This document shows, one piece after another, positions 1-8,849 of a stretch of DNA of 17,500 bases; the first letter of the stretch is position 1; every line of letters starts with the position of its first letter. The notes beneath the pieces are model-generated. The model was not told the origin of the DNA. It did not search any database and saw only the letters and a list, made by a program, of their open reading frames with translations. The DNA comes from Agrocybe praecox (Eukaryota; Basidiomycota; Agaricomycetes; Agaricales; Agrocybaceae). The translations under genes and the position numbers were made by a program. The DNA lies in assembly GCA_964017145.1 (NCBI GenBank), contig CAXHKQ010000015.1:1-17500 (forward strand), read 5' to 3'.

Positions 1-533
1 GTTACATTCGTCGAGGTGTTGAATTGCGATGGCGATATCACTTTCTGGGAAAAGACGGAGGGCCATGTTATAATAACCTAGTTTCTGTGGGGCGCCTGAG
101 TCTTTGCGCTGTAAAATCACAGAATATCATGTGATCGTTCCGCCATGGGAATTCACCATTATGCACAATTGTGTTTTCCCACACTTTCAGCTTATAAGGA
201 ATTTTAATGAGTACTGAACGGGAGATACTCATGAATTTAGAATTTAATTGGAGTCTATATTGGAATATATAACTTCTGCCAACCCTCTACATATGAAAAT
301 CATCACATACGGCTCTTGTCACAGTACTACTTGAATGGATGTAACTAATGGTAAATAGGAATACGGAAACTAGGAAGGTAATATAACTAGGGTGCACAAG
401 CAGCAGTGGGGGCGGCAATAGTGCATTGTAAACAGTAAACAATGGGCGCCGCAATTCTCAATCTTGGAGCGCTCGTGGCCGGTACATTACCGTGGTGATG
501 GTTGCACCACTGGCTACGCCAGCACGGATGCCG
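1..533. other. Stretch without a recognised gene, 3' of the reductase fragment
   Basis: I see no coding region I can support here. A short open frame on the plus strand runs from the window edge to about 137 but matches no family I recognise. The stretch lies downstream, in gene sense, of the ribonucleotide reductase pseudogene, so it would include its 3' flank. No clear terminator or repeat is visible. Confidence 0.4.
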
Positions 534-1498
534 CTAGAAGACCACACATGTTTTAGCATTGTAGCCAAGGCATTCAGCAGCGAGCAGAAAAGGGTCGGGG
601 GCAGGTTCTTCAGCTGCTTTTCTTGTCTTTTCGTCGAGTGAGAGGGCCACAAGGGAGGTGGAAAGGGAGGACTCGGCGGTGGAATCGACGGCAGTCTTGG
701 TCGACAACGAGGGAGTGATAGAAGGGAGTCGAGTCGAAGTCGAGTCGACGAACTTCAGCGGAGATGGTGAGACAGGCTTCTGTTTAATTGTAACAGGAAT
801 CACAGGTACCAGAGTGGCTATAGGTGAAGGAGTAGCAACAGACCGTGGAGGAAATGGAGATGAAGAGGGATGCCAGTGGGGCGAACAGCGGGCCTCAGGG
901 TAGTGCGAGCAGCAGCAGCATTGGTTGCGCGCAGAGTCTTCGCGTCTGCATTTTGCTGCTTGGCGCTGGCAAGAACACTTTGGTCGATGGTAAATTGAAT
1001 AGCCTGAGCAGCAGGTCGGGTGCGCAGGTAGTACATGCCGGTTTTCAAACCCTTCTTCCATCCGTAGAAGTGCATGCTCGTCAACTGACCCATGGTAGGA
1101 GCTTGCAAATGCACGTTGAGAGAGTGGCCCTGGCAAATGGAAGCACCACGGTCAGCAGCAAGATCGAGGACCTTCTGACTGATTTCCCAAACTGTCTTGT
1201 AAATAGCCTTGACGTCGTCAGGCATGGTGTGGATGCTTTGAACGGATCCGTTATGTGCGATGATCATGTTCTTCACGTTATCGTCCCACAAGCCAAGGTC
1301 GACAAGTTCACGAAGGATCCAAGGGCAAACAATTTGGAATTCACCAGCAAGCACACGATGTGTGTAGATGTTGCTAAGAATTGGCATAAATATTAATCGG
1401 TAATACGTAAAAGAGAAAAACATACCTGGTATAAGGCTTGAAGCACTTGTTGTCACCCAAGAGCAGCGTGTTAGATAGTCTCAAAAATCTGGATGTTA
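534..1498 (-). pseudogene. Ribonucleotide reductase large subunit, C-terminal fragment (broken)
   Basis: Class I ribonucleotide reductase large subunits reduce ribonucleotides to deoxyribonucleotides in the cytosol. This is the C-terminal third. Reading on the minus strand, a first exon (about 1498-1426) ends in a degenerate GDNKCFKPYT. A 52-bp GT...AG intron (1425-1374) follows, and then an exon from SNIYTHRVLAGEF through YKTVWEISQ, LTSMHFYGWKKGLKTGMYYL and RTRPAAQAIQFT. The reading frame shifts by one base in the Ala/Pro-rich tail around 850-900 and ends at 534 with CLGYNAKTCVVF. In the family this end carries two redox-shuttle cysteines (CxxC); here the last one is Phe, so the shuttle pair is lost. 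The gene-upstream side stops exactly at the transposon boundary (1499). The preceding part of the protein lies on the other strand at 8501-9535, and about 190 residues between them are missing. No promoter is present. Identification is firm; function is very unlikely. Confidence 0.93.
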
Positions 1499-1593
1499 CA
1501 CCTATAGCAGTCCTTTTTATATATGATGCATTGGTATCTGCCCAACACTATGATACATCCAGAATGGTACTTGCCTGGCCTGGCAGTTGCCAG
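1499..1593 (+). repeat. Left TIR of transposon copy 1
   Basis: This 95-bp arm pairs with 2296-2389. The inner ~55 bp, from TGCCCAACACTATGATACAT to GTTGCCAG, is almost perfect. The outer ~35 bp is more diverged apart from the shared ATAGCAGTC near the tip. Confidence 0.85.
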
Positions 1594-1627
1594 TCCAACT
1601 TCATGTATATGTCTATTATCATGTGAT

Positions 1628-1695
1628 AGTCATGTGATAGAGTGCACAGCCACCTATAGTCAGGTGAAAGTCATGTGATCTGGTGCACAGCCACC
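1628..1695 (+). repeat. Subterminal direct repeat pair in transposon copy 1
   Basis: Two 27-bp units (1628-1654 and 1669-1695) both read AGTCATGTGAT then GTGCACAGCCACC, differing at three bases. A further ATCATGTGAT lies just outside at 1618-1627. Repeats just inside the ends are typical transposase-binding positions in hAT-type elements; that role is inferred. Confidence 0.6.
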
Positions 1696-2295
1696 AAAAA
1701 ATAAAGTTGTAGAGAAAAATTCAAAAGCTATGCTAAATATTTTTTATTACATAATCATCCATGGTTCAGCCACAAAACGCAAAATATCCGCAGAAAGCCG
1801 GATACAAATCAAAATAAATAATCAAAATATTTGTACAGGGCCAAATATTTGTTCTAAAATCATCAAAAAATGCGTACTATACCATTTTAGGCTTGATCTA
1901 TCCAAATATGTAAAATGTTCTAAAAATAGATCGGGCTAAAAATAAATCTGTTCTAAAAATAGATTTGATCTTATTTGGTCTTGTCTTAGTTGCCATCATT
2001 ATGTGTTGATGGGCCTTTATGCTAAAACCTCAAAGTCCAAAGTTCACTTGCCTTATTAAAGTACTTGGGTGTGACATCACTTAAGTTCCAAGTTGTTTGG
2101 TGTTTGGGTGTGTTGGTGGCTGATCATAGCATATTTATTATTTGTTTGTATTTGAGGCCATAAAATTGTGGCAGTGGACCCTGAATATATAAATAGAGGC
2201 AAGCAAAAAGTCATGCTTTTGTATTTTGATGCAATCAGTAACAACTAGTCACAGCACATGACCAGTCAACCATATATGCAGTGAAGCAGAGGAGT

Positions 2296-2389
2296 CTGGC
2301 AACTACCAGGCCAGGCAAGTACCATTCTGGATGTATCATAGTGTTGGGCAGCTACCAATATTCATATAGAAATGTGACTGCTATGGCTG
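2296..2389 (-). repeat. Right TIR of transposon copy 1
   Basis: This 94-bp arm, read on the minus strand, starts CAGCCATAGCAGTC and is complementary to the arm at 1499-1593 with one single-base indel and scattered substitutions. Confidence 0.85.
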
Positions 2390-2455
2390 TCATGCCTACC
2401 CGCCGGCATCTCCTTCCTCACCTTCCAACCTCTCCACCACTTGCCACCCCTGCCT
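2390..2455 (-). repeat. Tail of the host tandem repeat (unit 1), inverted
   Basis: Read on the minus strand, this reproduces 10597-10644. It shares CAAGTGGTGGAG, AAGGTGAGGAAGGAGATG and CCGGCGGGTAGGC, differing by a 6-bp indel and a final A/G. It ends GGCATGA directly at the transposon, and the same 7 bp begin unit 2 at 10427 beyond transposon copy 2. This is one of the two observations supporting an inversion of 2390-9535. Confidence 0.75.
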
Positions 2456-3689
2456 CTGCATGCACCACCACGAGTAAAACCCAGCACGAACATGAGGAGG
2501 TGGCTCCCGAAGGACGGGAGGGGGTGGAGAAGGAATGAGAGGCAGAGGTTTGCGTAGGCAGAGCAGGGGGGGTTGGCTGGCGAGTAAGATGGATGACAAG
2601 TAGAGGGAACGGCGAGGAAGAGAGACATGCGAAATCGAGAACGCACATCGTTCTCGGTTTCGTATTCATCGTCTTTGCGCTCGCTTCCTTCCTTCTCGTT
2701 ATTCTGCTTGCTCCTCGCTCTCTTCTTCTGCTCTTTTGAAATTAGTCAATAAATATATGTATTAGTTCAATGTACTGTAGTATACACAATAAAACAAAAC
2801 AAAAAATTTATGAATTTTATATGTTTTAAGAAGGATGCACCAAAATGGCAGTAACTGCCAAATTGAGAAGAGCCACCTCAAAACATAGTTCGCTTTTTTT
2901 TCTATCTAATCTAATCTAGGCTACAAAATATATATGTGAAATAAATATAGTACAAAATTGATCATATCATAATTAAAAATAGTGCAGCGCCCAAAAGAAT
3001 ATTATAATGTCCAAAAATAACACGTCATCCGGTTTCGCTTTTGCGCATCCATCCCGTCATGTCTCTTTTTGGTGGGGCAAAGGGCGCCAAAAAATCAGCA
3101 TTAATTATCTGATCCTAACCTCCCAACAAGCGCCTCAAACCACCCATCCATTCTTCCGTTATTGCCTAAATACTGCAAAAATGGCCAAATCATGCATTGT
3201 TTATATATGTTTGACTAAGGCATCTACCAATTCCGCCCACTCAGCCCTTATGGCCACTCTGGTGCGCTTTATAAGCACTCATATGTCACTGCCCACTTGG
3301 GCAGTTGCCCACCCTGATGTATGAGCCTTGTCAGTCAACTGCCCAGGTTTCATGTATGAATCTAACTGCTAAGGCTGCCACCTCCGCGTCAATGCAACAC
3401 TGTACGCAGACGCCTGCCCCGCTTATCCCTCCCAAGCCTCGTCGTCTCTCTACTCCCCCATCCCCGCCCAAGATGATGACGCGCAGCACAAGCGAGGAAA
3501 AGGTAGACGTGCATGAGCGTTAAATACCTTCTACGCATGGGCATACGCACCGGCACCAGCATGCGGGGGATGTTGATTTTGTCGTCCATCGGGCGCGTTA
3601 TGGAAGAGACAAGCTGGGGCTCGGTATGGGCATGAACAGGAATGCAAGCGTCAGACCTCCGTCGAGGGCTGGTGGGTTTTTGAGTCGGT
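2456..3689. other. Intergenic stretch, no gene supported
   Basis: Several short open frames exist on both strands but none shows a recognisable family, and the base composition swings between AT-rich (2740-3010) and mixed. Around 3280-3350 the bases TGCCCA...CTGATGTATGAGCC loosely resemble the inner TIR of the 891-bp transposon and may be an old remnant. I cannot support more than that. Confidence 0.4.
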
Positions 3690-4530
3690 TTGCTTAGATT
3701 GGAGGGGTGTTCCATGCGGCTCTTTCTGGATTTTCCTCTTTGGTGTTTTTTATTTTATTTGCCTAGATCCATTTTCGGACATTTTCTTTTGGATACCATT
3801 CATCCATACCCATCCACAACACTACGACTTCCCGTGTTGTCCGCTTTCCTGCCTGCCTATCTCCTGCCTGCTGCTTTGATATATCGCTTTCCGGTTACGT
3901 TTCCTCTCTCTCTCTGATGATAGACTCGCTTTTCCTTTCTCTCCATCAACATCATTCCCCGACCTACCATCCATCCATGATCTTTCTTACGTCATGATTC
4001 CCTACCCAGTCTCGGCTTTTTCAGTTTTCCATTTCTTTCTTTCTCTTTTTTTTTCTTCATGATCCATGTCTCGTTCCATCCCATCCACTTCCCTTCTCCC
4101 TCCCAGTCCATCCACGTCCTCATGTTTCTGTTTCTCTTATGTCCCATTGTCATCTGCATTTACCATGATCTTATAGTACCTACCTAGCTACTGTGTCTTA
4201 TATACTTTACCTACGTGCTTCGCCATTACGCATTTACTTTTAATTACTCTCTCTCTCGCCGTGTCTCAGTATCGTTTGGATCGTTTTTCTTCTAGCGCTA
4301 TGTTGGATTTCTGGATATTCTTCTTAGTTAGTTAGTTAATTTGTAGGTAGCTTTCTTTCTTCTTTTCCCCACCATTGATCCAGCTGTGCTGGTGTCCTTC
4401 CCTGCCTCTGCCTTCCTCGTCCTTCCTTCTCTTCTCATTCCTCCTCCCCGTCTTCTGCATCAACAACACCTTCGTCTCCACCTTTGCCCTCTCCGCTCTC
4501 TCCGTCTCTGCAACTACTACCACCACCCTC
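3690..4530 (+). repeat. Pyrimidine-rich block with scattered CCATCC motifs
   Basis: About 800 bp with strong C/T bias on the plus strand, many TTTCTT and CTCTCT runs and repeated CATCC words (for example 3800-3820, 3970-3980, 4075-4090, 4110-4120). Pyrimidine-rich tracts are common upstream of fungal genes. Here it ends just before the GH63 remnant, in place of the N-terminal quarter of that gene. It may be an acquired promoter-like or simple-sequence region; no TATA or start can be assigned. Confidence 0.45.
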
Positions 4531-4558
4531 AAACATGATCCAACCTCCTATGCCCAGC

Positions 4559-5868
4559 ATGAGTGGATCCGTCCGAGGCAATGATGTGATCCGCTGTGTC
4601 AGTGTCCGACACCCAACTCTCGGCAAAACGCACCTGTACTGCCTTCCATCTCCACCACCCGTCGGACCGACAAATGACTTTGAAGTTGATCCAGATGTCG
4701 ATGTTGTACAGTCAGAGCTTATGTCCACCGAGAACAACACCAACTTTAGCAGGTTATATGGTGGGACGAACGAATCGGCATATGTTAAGGACACGTTCTA
4801 TGATCACATCATCTCTTCTCACCGCCCTCCCAGCTCGGAATCGCAAGAACAGACCGCGTCATCATTTGGTGACGAAAAACCTAACTTGCCGGAAGAAGGC
4901 CCTTGCACTCTGTTCCCGCTTATGCCATCCTTCATCAACCCCGAGCAAAAAGGCACCAAATCAGGTGCTCACTACACTTTCGCCAACGTCCCTGGGCAGG
5001 GCGGATGCGCTGTTGTACGTCTCAAGCTCACTCCCTCGCATATCGGTCGCGATATCACTCTTGAGGACGAGATCGCTTTTGACGATGCGGTCGAGGAGAG
5101 GAGGCAAGAGGCAGATGGATTTTATAGCTCATTTGTATTTGGGCCCATCAGCGATGACTTGAAGCAAATCATGTGGCAGGCATTTGGTGGAATGTTGTGG
5201 ACTAAGCAGTATTATCGATTCATTCAGAAAGAGTGGTTGGGGGGTGATCCGGCGCAACCACCACCCCCTCCTGGAAGAAAGTTTATCAGAAATCAAGTAA
5301 GTTACTACTTTCTGTGGAACTGGGGTTTTATTTTCGAGTTCTGACACTCGCTTTTCTAGGCATGGAAACACATGCATATCGAGGATATCCTTTCTATGCC
5401 TGATAAGTATGTTCCAGTTCATTTGAAAATATGTCACATATGTTAACCTATAAGTTTAGATGGGAATACCCCTTCTTCGCTGCTTAGGATACGGCCTTCC
5501 ATTGCATACCTCTGGCTGTAGTCGATCCGGCTTTCATGCAGAAACAGCTAGATCAGCTTACACGCGAGTGGTACATGAAGCCTGACGGTCAGATTCCTGC
5601 ATACGAATGGAATTTCAGCGATGTCGACCCTCCCGTCCATGCCTGGCCAACATTAGGATCTTCAAGATAGAGAGAAAGTCACATGGACGTGAGGACGTCC
5701 CGTTCTTGGAGAGGGTCTTCCAAAAATTGCTACTGAATTTTACATGGTATGTGCGGATTAGTTGTGCTACGGTTCAAGTCGTGCTTACGTCTCGTTATTT
5801 ATGGAAGGTGGGTTAACCGAAAAAATTCGGAAGGTCGCAATGTTTTCGAAGGAGGGTTCTTGGGATTG
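4559..5868 (+). pseudogene. Glycoside hydrolase family 63-type gene, internal fragment (broken)
   Basis: Family GH63 contains processing alpha-glucosidases with an (alpha/alpha)6 barrel; fungi also carry soluble members of unknown substrate. Homology is visible from HPTLGKTHLYC (4610) through TENNTNFSRLYGGTN, SAYVKDTFYDHII, IMWQAFGGMLWTKQYYRF and PAQPPPPPGRKFI. Introns are 5297-5359, 5407-5459 and 5747-5807, all GT...AG. Exon 3 reads KWEYPFFAA, then TAG (5485-5487, where the family has Trp), then [33 protein letters not shown] one-base deletion near 5655 follows, and in the new frame come [24 protein letters not shown] and FEGGFLGL, ending about 5868. Roughly the first 250 residues and the C-terminal several hundred are absent. 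The open frame upstream of 4559 may be chance. It lies inside the segment inferred to be inverted. Family assignment is good; it cannot encode an enzyme. Confidence 0.85.
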
Positions 5869-6922
5869 CAATGCGTTAAATTCCAGGAAAATCGAGACAC
5901 TGCGATTTCGATCCATCCATGGCTTTTATAGCTCATCTGCATCGTATCGCGTTTCTTTGCTTTCTTTATCGTATGTCGACTTTTCTTTCTTTTCTCTTTT
6001 TCTTCTTCATCCCCTACCCTTTATTTTCATTTGCACCATTACCACTACCCTTTCCTACGTCTATGTTTATGCTTCTCCATGCCTCCTCCCTTTTAATAAT
6101 CACTATTATATTTTTACTTTTGCTGTCTTGTTATCTGAAAGAACGGTTTAGGCTCATTGTTTTTTTTTTTTGTTTCCTTTCGACTATTTTTATTCTGCTA
6201 TTTATTGGAATGCATTTTCGATATTATGGAATTTGGGAGATGTTTTTAGGTTTTTTTTAGGAAAAAACAAAGGAAGGAGGGACCGAATCAAGGTCTCTGG
6301 ACTTATTCACCTACGTACCTGCATGTCTATCGGTGGTGGTCTGCCCCTTGTCTCGTCTCGTCGATCCGTTGCCGCTGCCATTGGTTGACTGTTTTTGACG
6401 CGAGTCCTCGTTCTGGGTGGTTGGCGCCTTCGAAGCCTACTCCTTTTCTCTTTCGGGTCGGGATTTGGATGGGCGTTGGGTGCATTTTCGTCCCGTCGTG
6501 TCCATCGGTATAGGAAGGAATTGATGGATGTGATGTGATGTGATGCGCGATGTGCTGGATAATTGATGACACACTCTTGTACATTCCCTCGGTCTGTCTG
6601 TCGGTCTGGGTCAATGCCAATTGATCATGCTGGCCCCTTCGCTTTGGTTTATTGATGATGTTTTGCTCCTTTGCTCTGGTTTATCGATGACGCCTCGCTC
6701 GCTCGCTCTCCTCGTAGAAAATCTGTCCGCCAGTGGATTGGCCGTTTTATTCCAGGAGGACCGGTTATTCGAGGACGTAGGACTTGGACGAGACGAGACG
6801 AGATGTCTATGAACAGAACGGACTCGGGCCAATTGGATTTCTTTTCTTTCTTTCAGTTTTTTTCGTGCTTTTTCACTTGCTTAGGGTGCCTCTTGCTTCT
6901 TCTTCGCTTGGGTTTCTAATAG
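5869..6922. other. T-rich intergenic stretch, no gene supported
   Basis: From 5930 to 6260 the plus strand is very T-rich, giving hydrophobic translations in several frames that look like composition artefacts. At 6637-6692 a ~25-bp word containing CTxTGGTTTATxGATGAxG is duplicated with a period of about 35 bp. The end (about 6880-6922) resembles an intron ending TTTCTAATAG before the MFS remnant. Upstream exons of that gene are not recognisable here. Confidence 0.45.
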
Positions 6923-7218
6923 GACCAGGAAATGTGCTCTATGGATGGTTGTACAAAACATCATCACTATGGTTGGCCTTTTCTTGTCTGCCTATTTCAC
7001 GAATAACCTAGTACGGTACTTTGGATTGTTTCTAATCAATGCAGGCGCCACTAGGTGCGTACCCGCAGTGCCTGCCTATGTGAGTTCATTTCTACCTTTT
7101 AAAATCTTACTTCACTAATCACATTGCCTGCCGTCATGATTCGCCTCTTCTATAACAGAGTGCTAATAATATCACCAATCATACGAAGTGTTCTGTGCAG
7201 CCAGTGACTATCCTGTCA
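6923..7218 (+). pseudogene. MFS permease fragment, anion:cation symporter (Dal5/Tna1-like) type
   Basis: In frame from an acceptor at 6921-6922, the exon 6923-7079 reads TRKCALWMVVQNIITMVGLF, then SAYFTNNLVRYFGLFLINAG and CVPAVPAY. A 79-bp intron (7080-7158, GTGAGT...ACAG) follows. Then SANNITNHTKC...VTILS ends at TAG (7216-7218). This matches the second-half region of fungal anion:cation symporter permeases, where a loop and two membrane helices are followed by ANNxxxHTKRA and a GGIGG stretch. The latter and everything after it are gone, and the preceding ~300 residues are missing. The Arg-Ala usual after HTK is Cys-Ser. It is a relic of two exons. The family is recognised from a short stretch, so substrate cannot be stated. 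Confidence 0.7.
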
Positions 7219-7420
7219 TAGGATACCTATTCAACGACACTTTCAATGCAGCTAGCTGGAATCTGGAAAAAATCAACCACGAACGTGCTCGGAGGATCTG
7301 GAAGCGTGAAAAAACCGAACATCAAACCTTTTGCTTGTGTATGCTCGCAGATGAGGCAACTTAGAGGAACGAAAGGATTATTCGAGATGTGAAACGTGAA
7401 CGGTGGGATCGAGTCGAGAG
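7192..7420 (+). pseudogene. Possible second coding remnant overlapping the MFS end, unknown
   Basis: In another frame, bases 7192-7350 read DYPVIGYLFNDTFN then NLEKINHERARRIWKREKTE, stopped by TAG (7351-7353). After that the frame continues RNERIIRDVKRERWDRVERE before running into simple sequence. The charged, Arg/Glu-rich part looks like a coiled-coil segment. It may be a genuine exon fused to the truncated permease, or chance. I do not recognise the family. Confidence 0.3.
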
Positions 7421-7436
7421 GGAAGGAAGAGCTGGG

Positions 7437-7456
7437 ATCCATCCATCCATCCATCC
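7437..7456 (+). repeat. (ATCC)5 microsatellite
   Basis: Five perfect ATCC units. The same CATCC word is scattered through the pyrimidine-rich block at 3690-4530. Confidence 0.9.
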
Positions 7457-7904
7457 ACCTCTGCATTTGCCTTGGGGTGCACTCGCTCGCTCAATACTCT
7501 TCCTGGTATACAGAGTAGGCTTACAGTTGACCGTTCATTTATAACCAGTTTCTTCTATATTACCTATTTAGTACTGACTTTTTTCCTCTTTCTCTTCTTC
7601 TTCATTGTCTGCCTCTTAACAAGTTAGCTCCTTGGTGCTAGCTAGACAATTTTTTCCTTTTCTCTTTTACTTCTTTCTTTTTATGCCCTTTATACGTTGA
7701 CTGTGTATGTGTTTTGTACCTTTAAACAGTGAAATGCAAAATGTTTGAATTTTTGGACTAGTAGGACTTAAACATTAATCTGAATCTATTACAATGACCT
7801 CAATGACTTCGTTCTCTTCCCTCTGCTGATGGTCCCCTCTCTGTCCCTTCCTCTTTCTACTGAATAAGAATGAGCAGTGTGAAAATATGTCAATAAAATA
7901 GCTT
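7457..7904. other. Intergenic stretch, no gene seen
   Basis: Mostly T- and CT-rich sequence with no convincing frame, repeat or RNA gene. It separates the permease remnant from a convergent broken ORF on the minus strand. Confidence 0.4.
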
Positions 7905-8321
7905 TTACCATTTTTCAGTCACTTCAATGGCATTATGTTGGTTTGTACCTGGTTGGAGAGTTTTGAGGTAAATCATTGCCCAATAGTGAAAGCCGTATGA
8001 TTTAATGCCAAGGCCACAGTTGGAGTCGTATCTCCATTCTGGTCCCAAGATGGTACCATGTAATGAGGCTTTCCTAATTGTGGGATGCTGGATCTCTAAC
8101 TGTGGCCTCATAGCGACTTCAAGCCACTTGACCCGGGCTTTCCAATAGATTTGAATCTTGGCACCACCATGAAAGAGAAAAAGATCTCCGGTCGAACCAA
8201 TGTTGGGAACTGAATCAACATCAAAGATGCTGTTGTGCCAGACTTTGTAGCGAACTTGGATTCCTCATGGACAAAGAAATTCCTTCTTTATGTGGGGGAT
8301 CTCAATGTTGGTTACCTCCAT
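7905..8321 (-). pseudogene. Unrecognised 138-codon ORF with one internal stop
   Basis: On the minus strand a frame starts at ATG 8321-8319 (MEVTNIEIPHIKKEF), meets TGA at 8267-8265 (codon 19), then stays open for 119 codons. It includes VRYKVWHNSIFDVDSVPNIG, LFLFHGGAKIQIYWKARV, TILGPEWRYDSNCGLGIK and a stop at 7905. The residue mix (Trp, Tyr, Gly, charged) looks like real protein, unlike the shadow frames around it. I recognise no family and no catalytic motif. The stop could derive from CGA (Arg) by a C-to-T change at CpG. It may be a fragment of a larger gene whose other exons are lost. Confidence 0.45.
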
Positions 8322-8647
8322 GGTACAGGGAGGATGCTGGGGAATGACACAATGGGGTGCAAATGCCAGAGTGAATTGGAGAGCACTGACTCATGTTAAC
8401 CAGGTGTGAGTGACAGTCACTACATTTGTCATAGTCACATCACTACACAGACGAATCTAGAACTGCGAGAACTGCAAAGATATACATTCATCTACACTGT
8501 GACTTCAGCTACAGCTACTTCGGTTCAAAACCTTAGAACGCTCCTACCTTCTCCCTCTCGATGGCTGTGTCGCTAAGAGGCTTCCGCACATGATCGTGCG
8601 CATTGCTGTTGGAATACACGGAAGGGACATTGAGCAAGTACTTCAAA

Positions 8648-8685
8648 CTTACAACCTCATGTCGGAACGATACTTCACCCACGCC
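8648..8685 (+). repeat. 38-bp direct repeat in the reductase exon, first copy
   Basis: Matches 8812-8849 with two differences, both G/A at CpG. It encodes the [13 protein letters not shown] region. The homologous protein has this region once, so one copy is a duplication. Confidence 0.9.
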
Positions 8686-8811
8686 TTGATTGAGGCGCGT
8701 TTTTGTGCTTCGTTCTCTTCGTCTTGCTCCCGCACCACCAAACCCCAACCCCTTCGCACCCCTTCCAGTGTTTCTTTTTCTTTTCTTTTCCTTATCTGCA
8801 ATGACACTCTG

Positions 8812-8849
8812 CTTACAACCTCATGTCAGAACGATACTTCACCCACACC
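8812..8849 (+). repeat. 38-bp direct repeat in the reductase exon, second copy
   Basis: Second copy of 8648-8685, period 164 bp. The reading frame continues from here into SPTLFNAGT. The 126 bp between the copies is pyrimidine-rich and not part of the conserved protein. Confidence 0.9.

Larger units (their letters stand above)
1499..2389 (+). mobile_element. 891-bp non-autonomous DNA transposon with long TIRs, copy 1
   Basis: The copy begins CACCTATAGCAGTC and ends with the reverse complement of CAGCCATAGCAGTC, with imperfect terminal inverted repeats of about 95 bp (1499-1593 and 2296-2389). The interior is AT-rich with no transposase; a 69-codon open frame inside shows no family. It holds a 27-bp direct repeat near one end (1628-1654, 1669-1695; 24 of 27 match). 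An equally long copy in reverse orientation lies at 9536-10426, and I saw no differences in the long stretches I compared. The flanks (GATGTTA / TCATGCC) are not a target-site duplication, but pairing the outer flanks of the two copies gives one. CA...TG ends and a 7-bp duplication fit a hAT- or P-like class II element; the superfamily is not settled. Confidence 0.85.

Noticed and set aside
845..1396. 183-codon open frame on the plus strand
   Set aside because: It is antisense to the reductase C-terminal exon, whose residues clearly match the family on the minus strand.
1730..1939. 69-codon frame present identically at 9986-10195 on the other strand
   Set aside because: It lies inside the 891-bp transposon. 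It is identical because the element is duplicated, and Lys/Asn/Ile-rich composition reflects AT content. No transposase motif.
2362..2669. Three overlapping minus-strand frames of 67-94 codons
   Set aside because: They cross the transposon boundary and the host-repeat tail; none shows a family, and the inversion breakpoint runs through them.
5762..6388. Several hydrophobic frames that might be membrane proteins
   Set aside because: The plus strand is T-rich, which gives Phe/Leu runs in all three frames; no family pattern and no agreement with splice sites.
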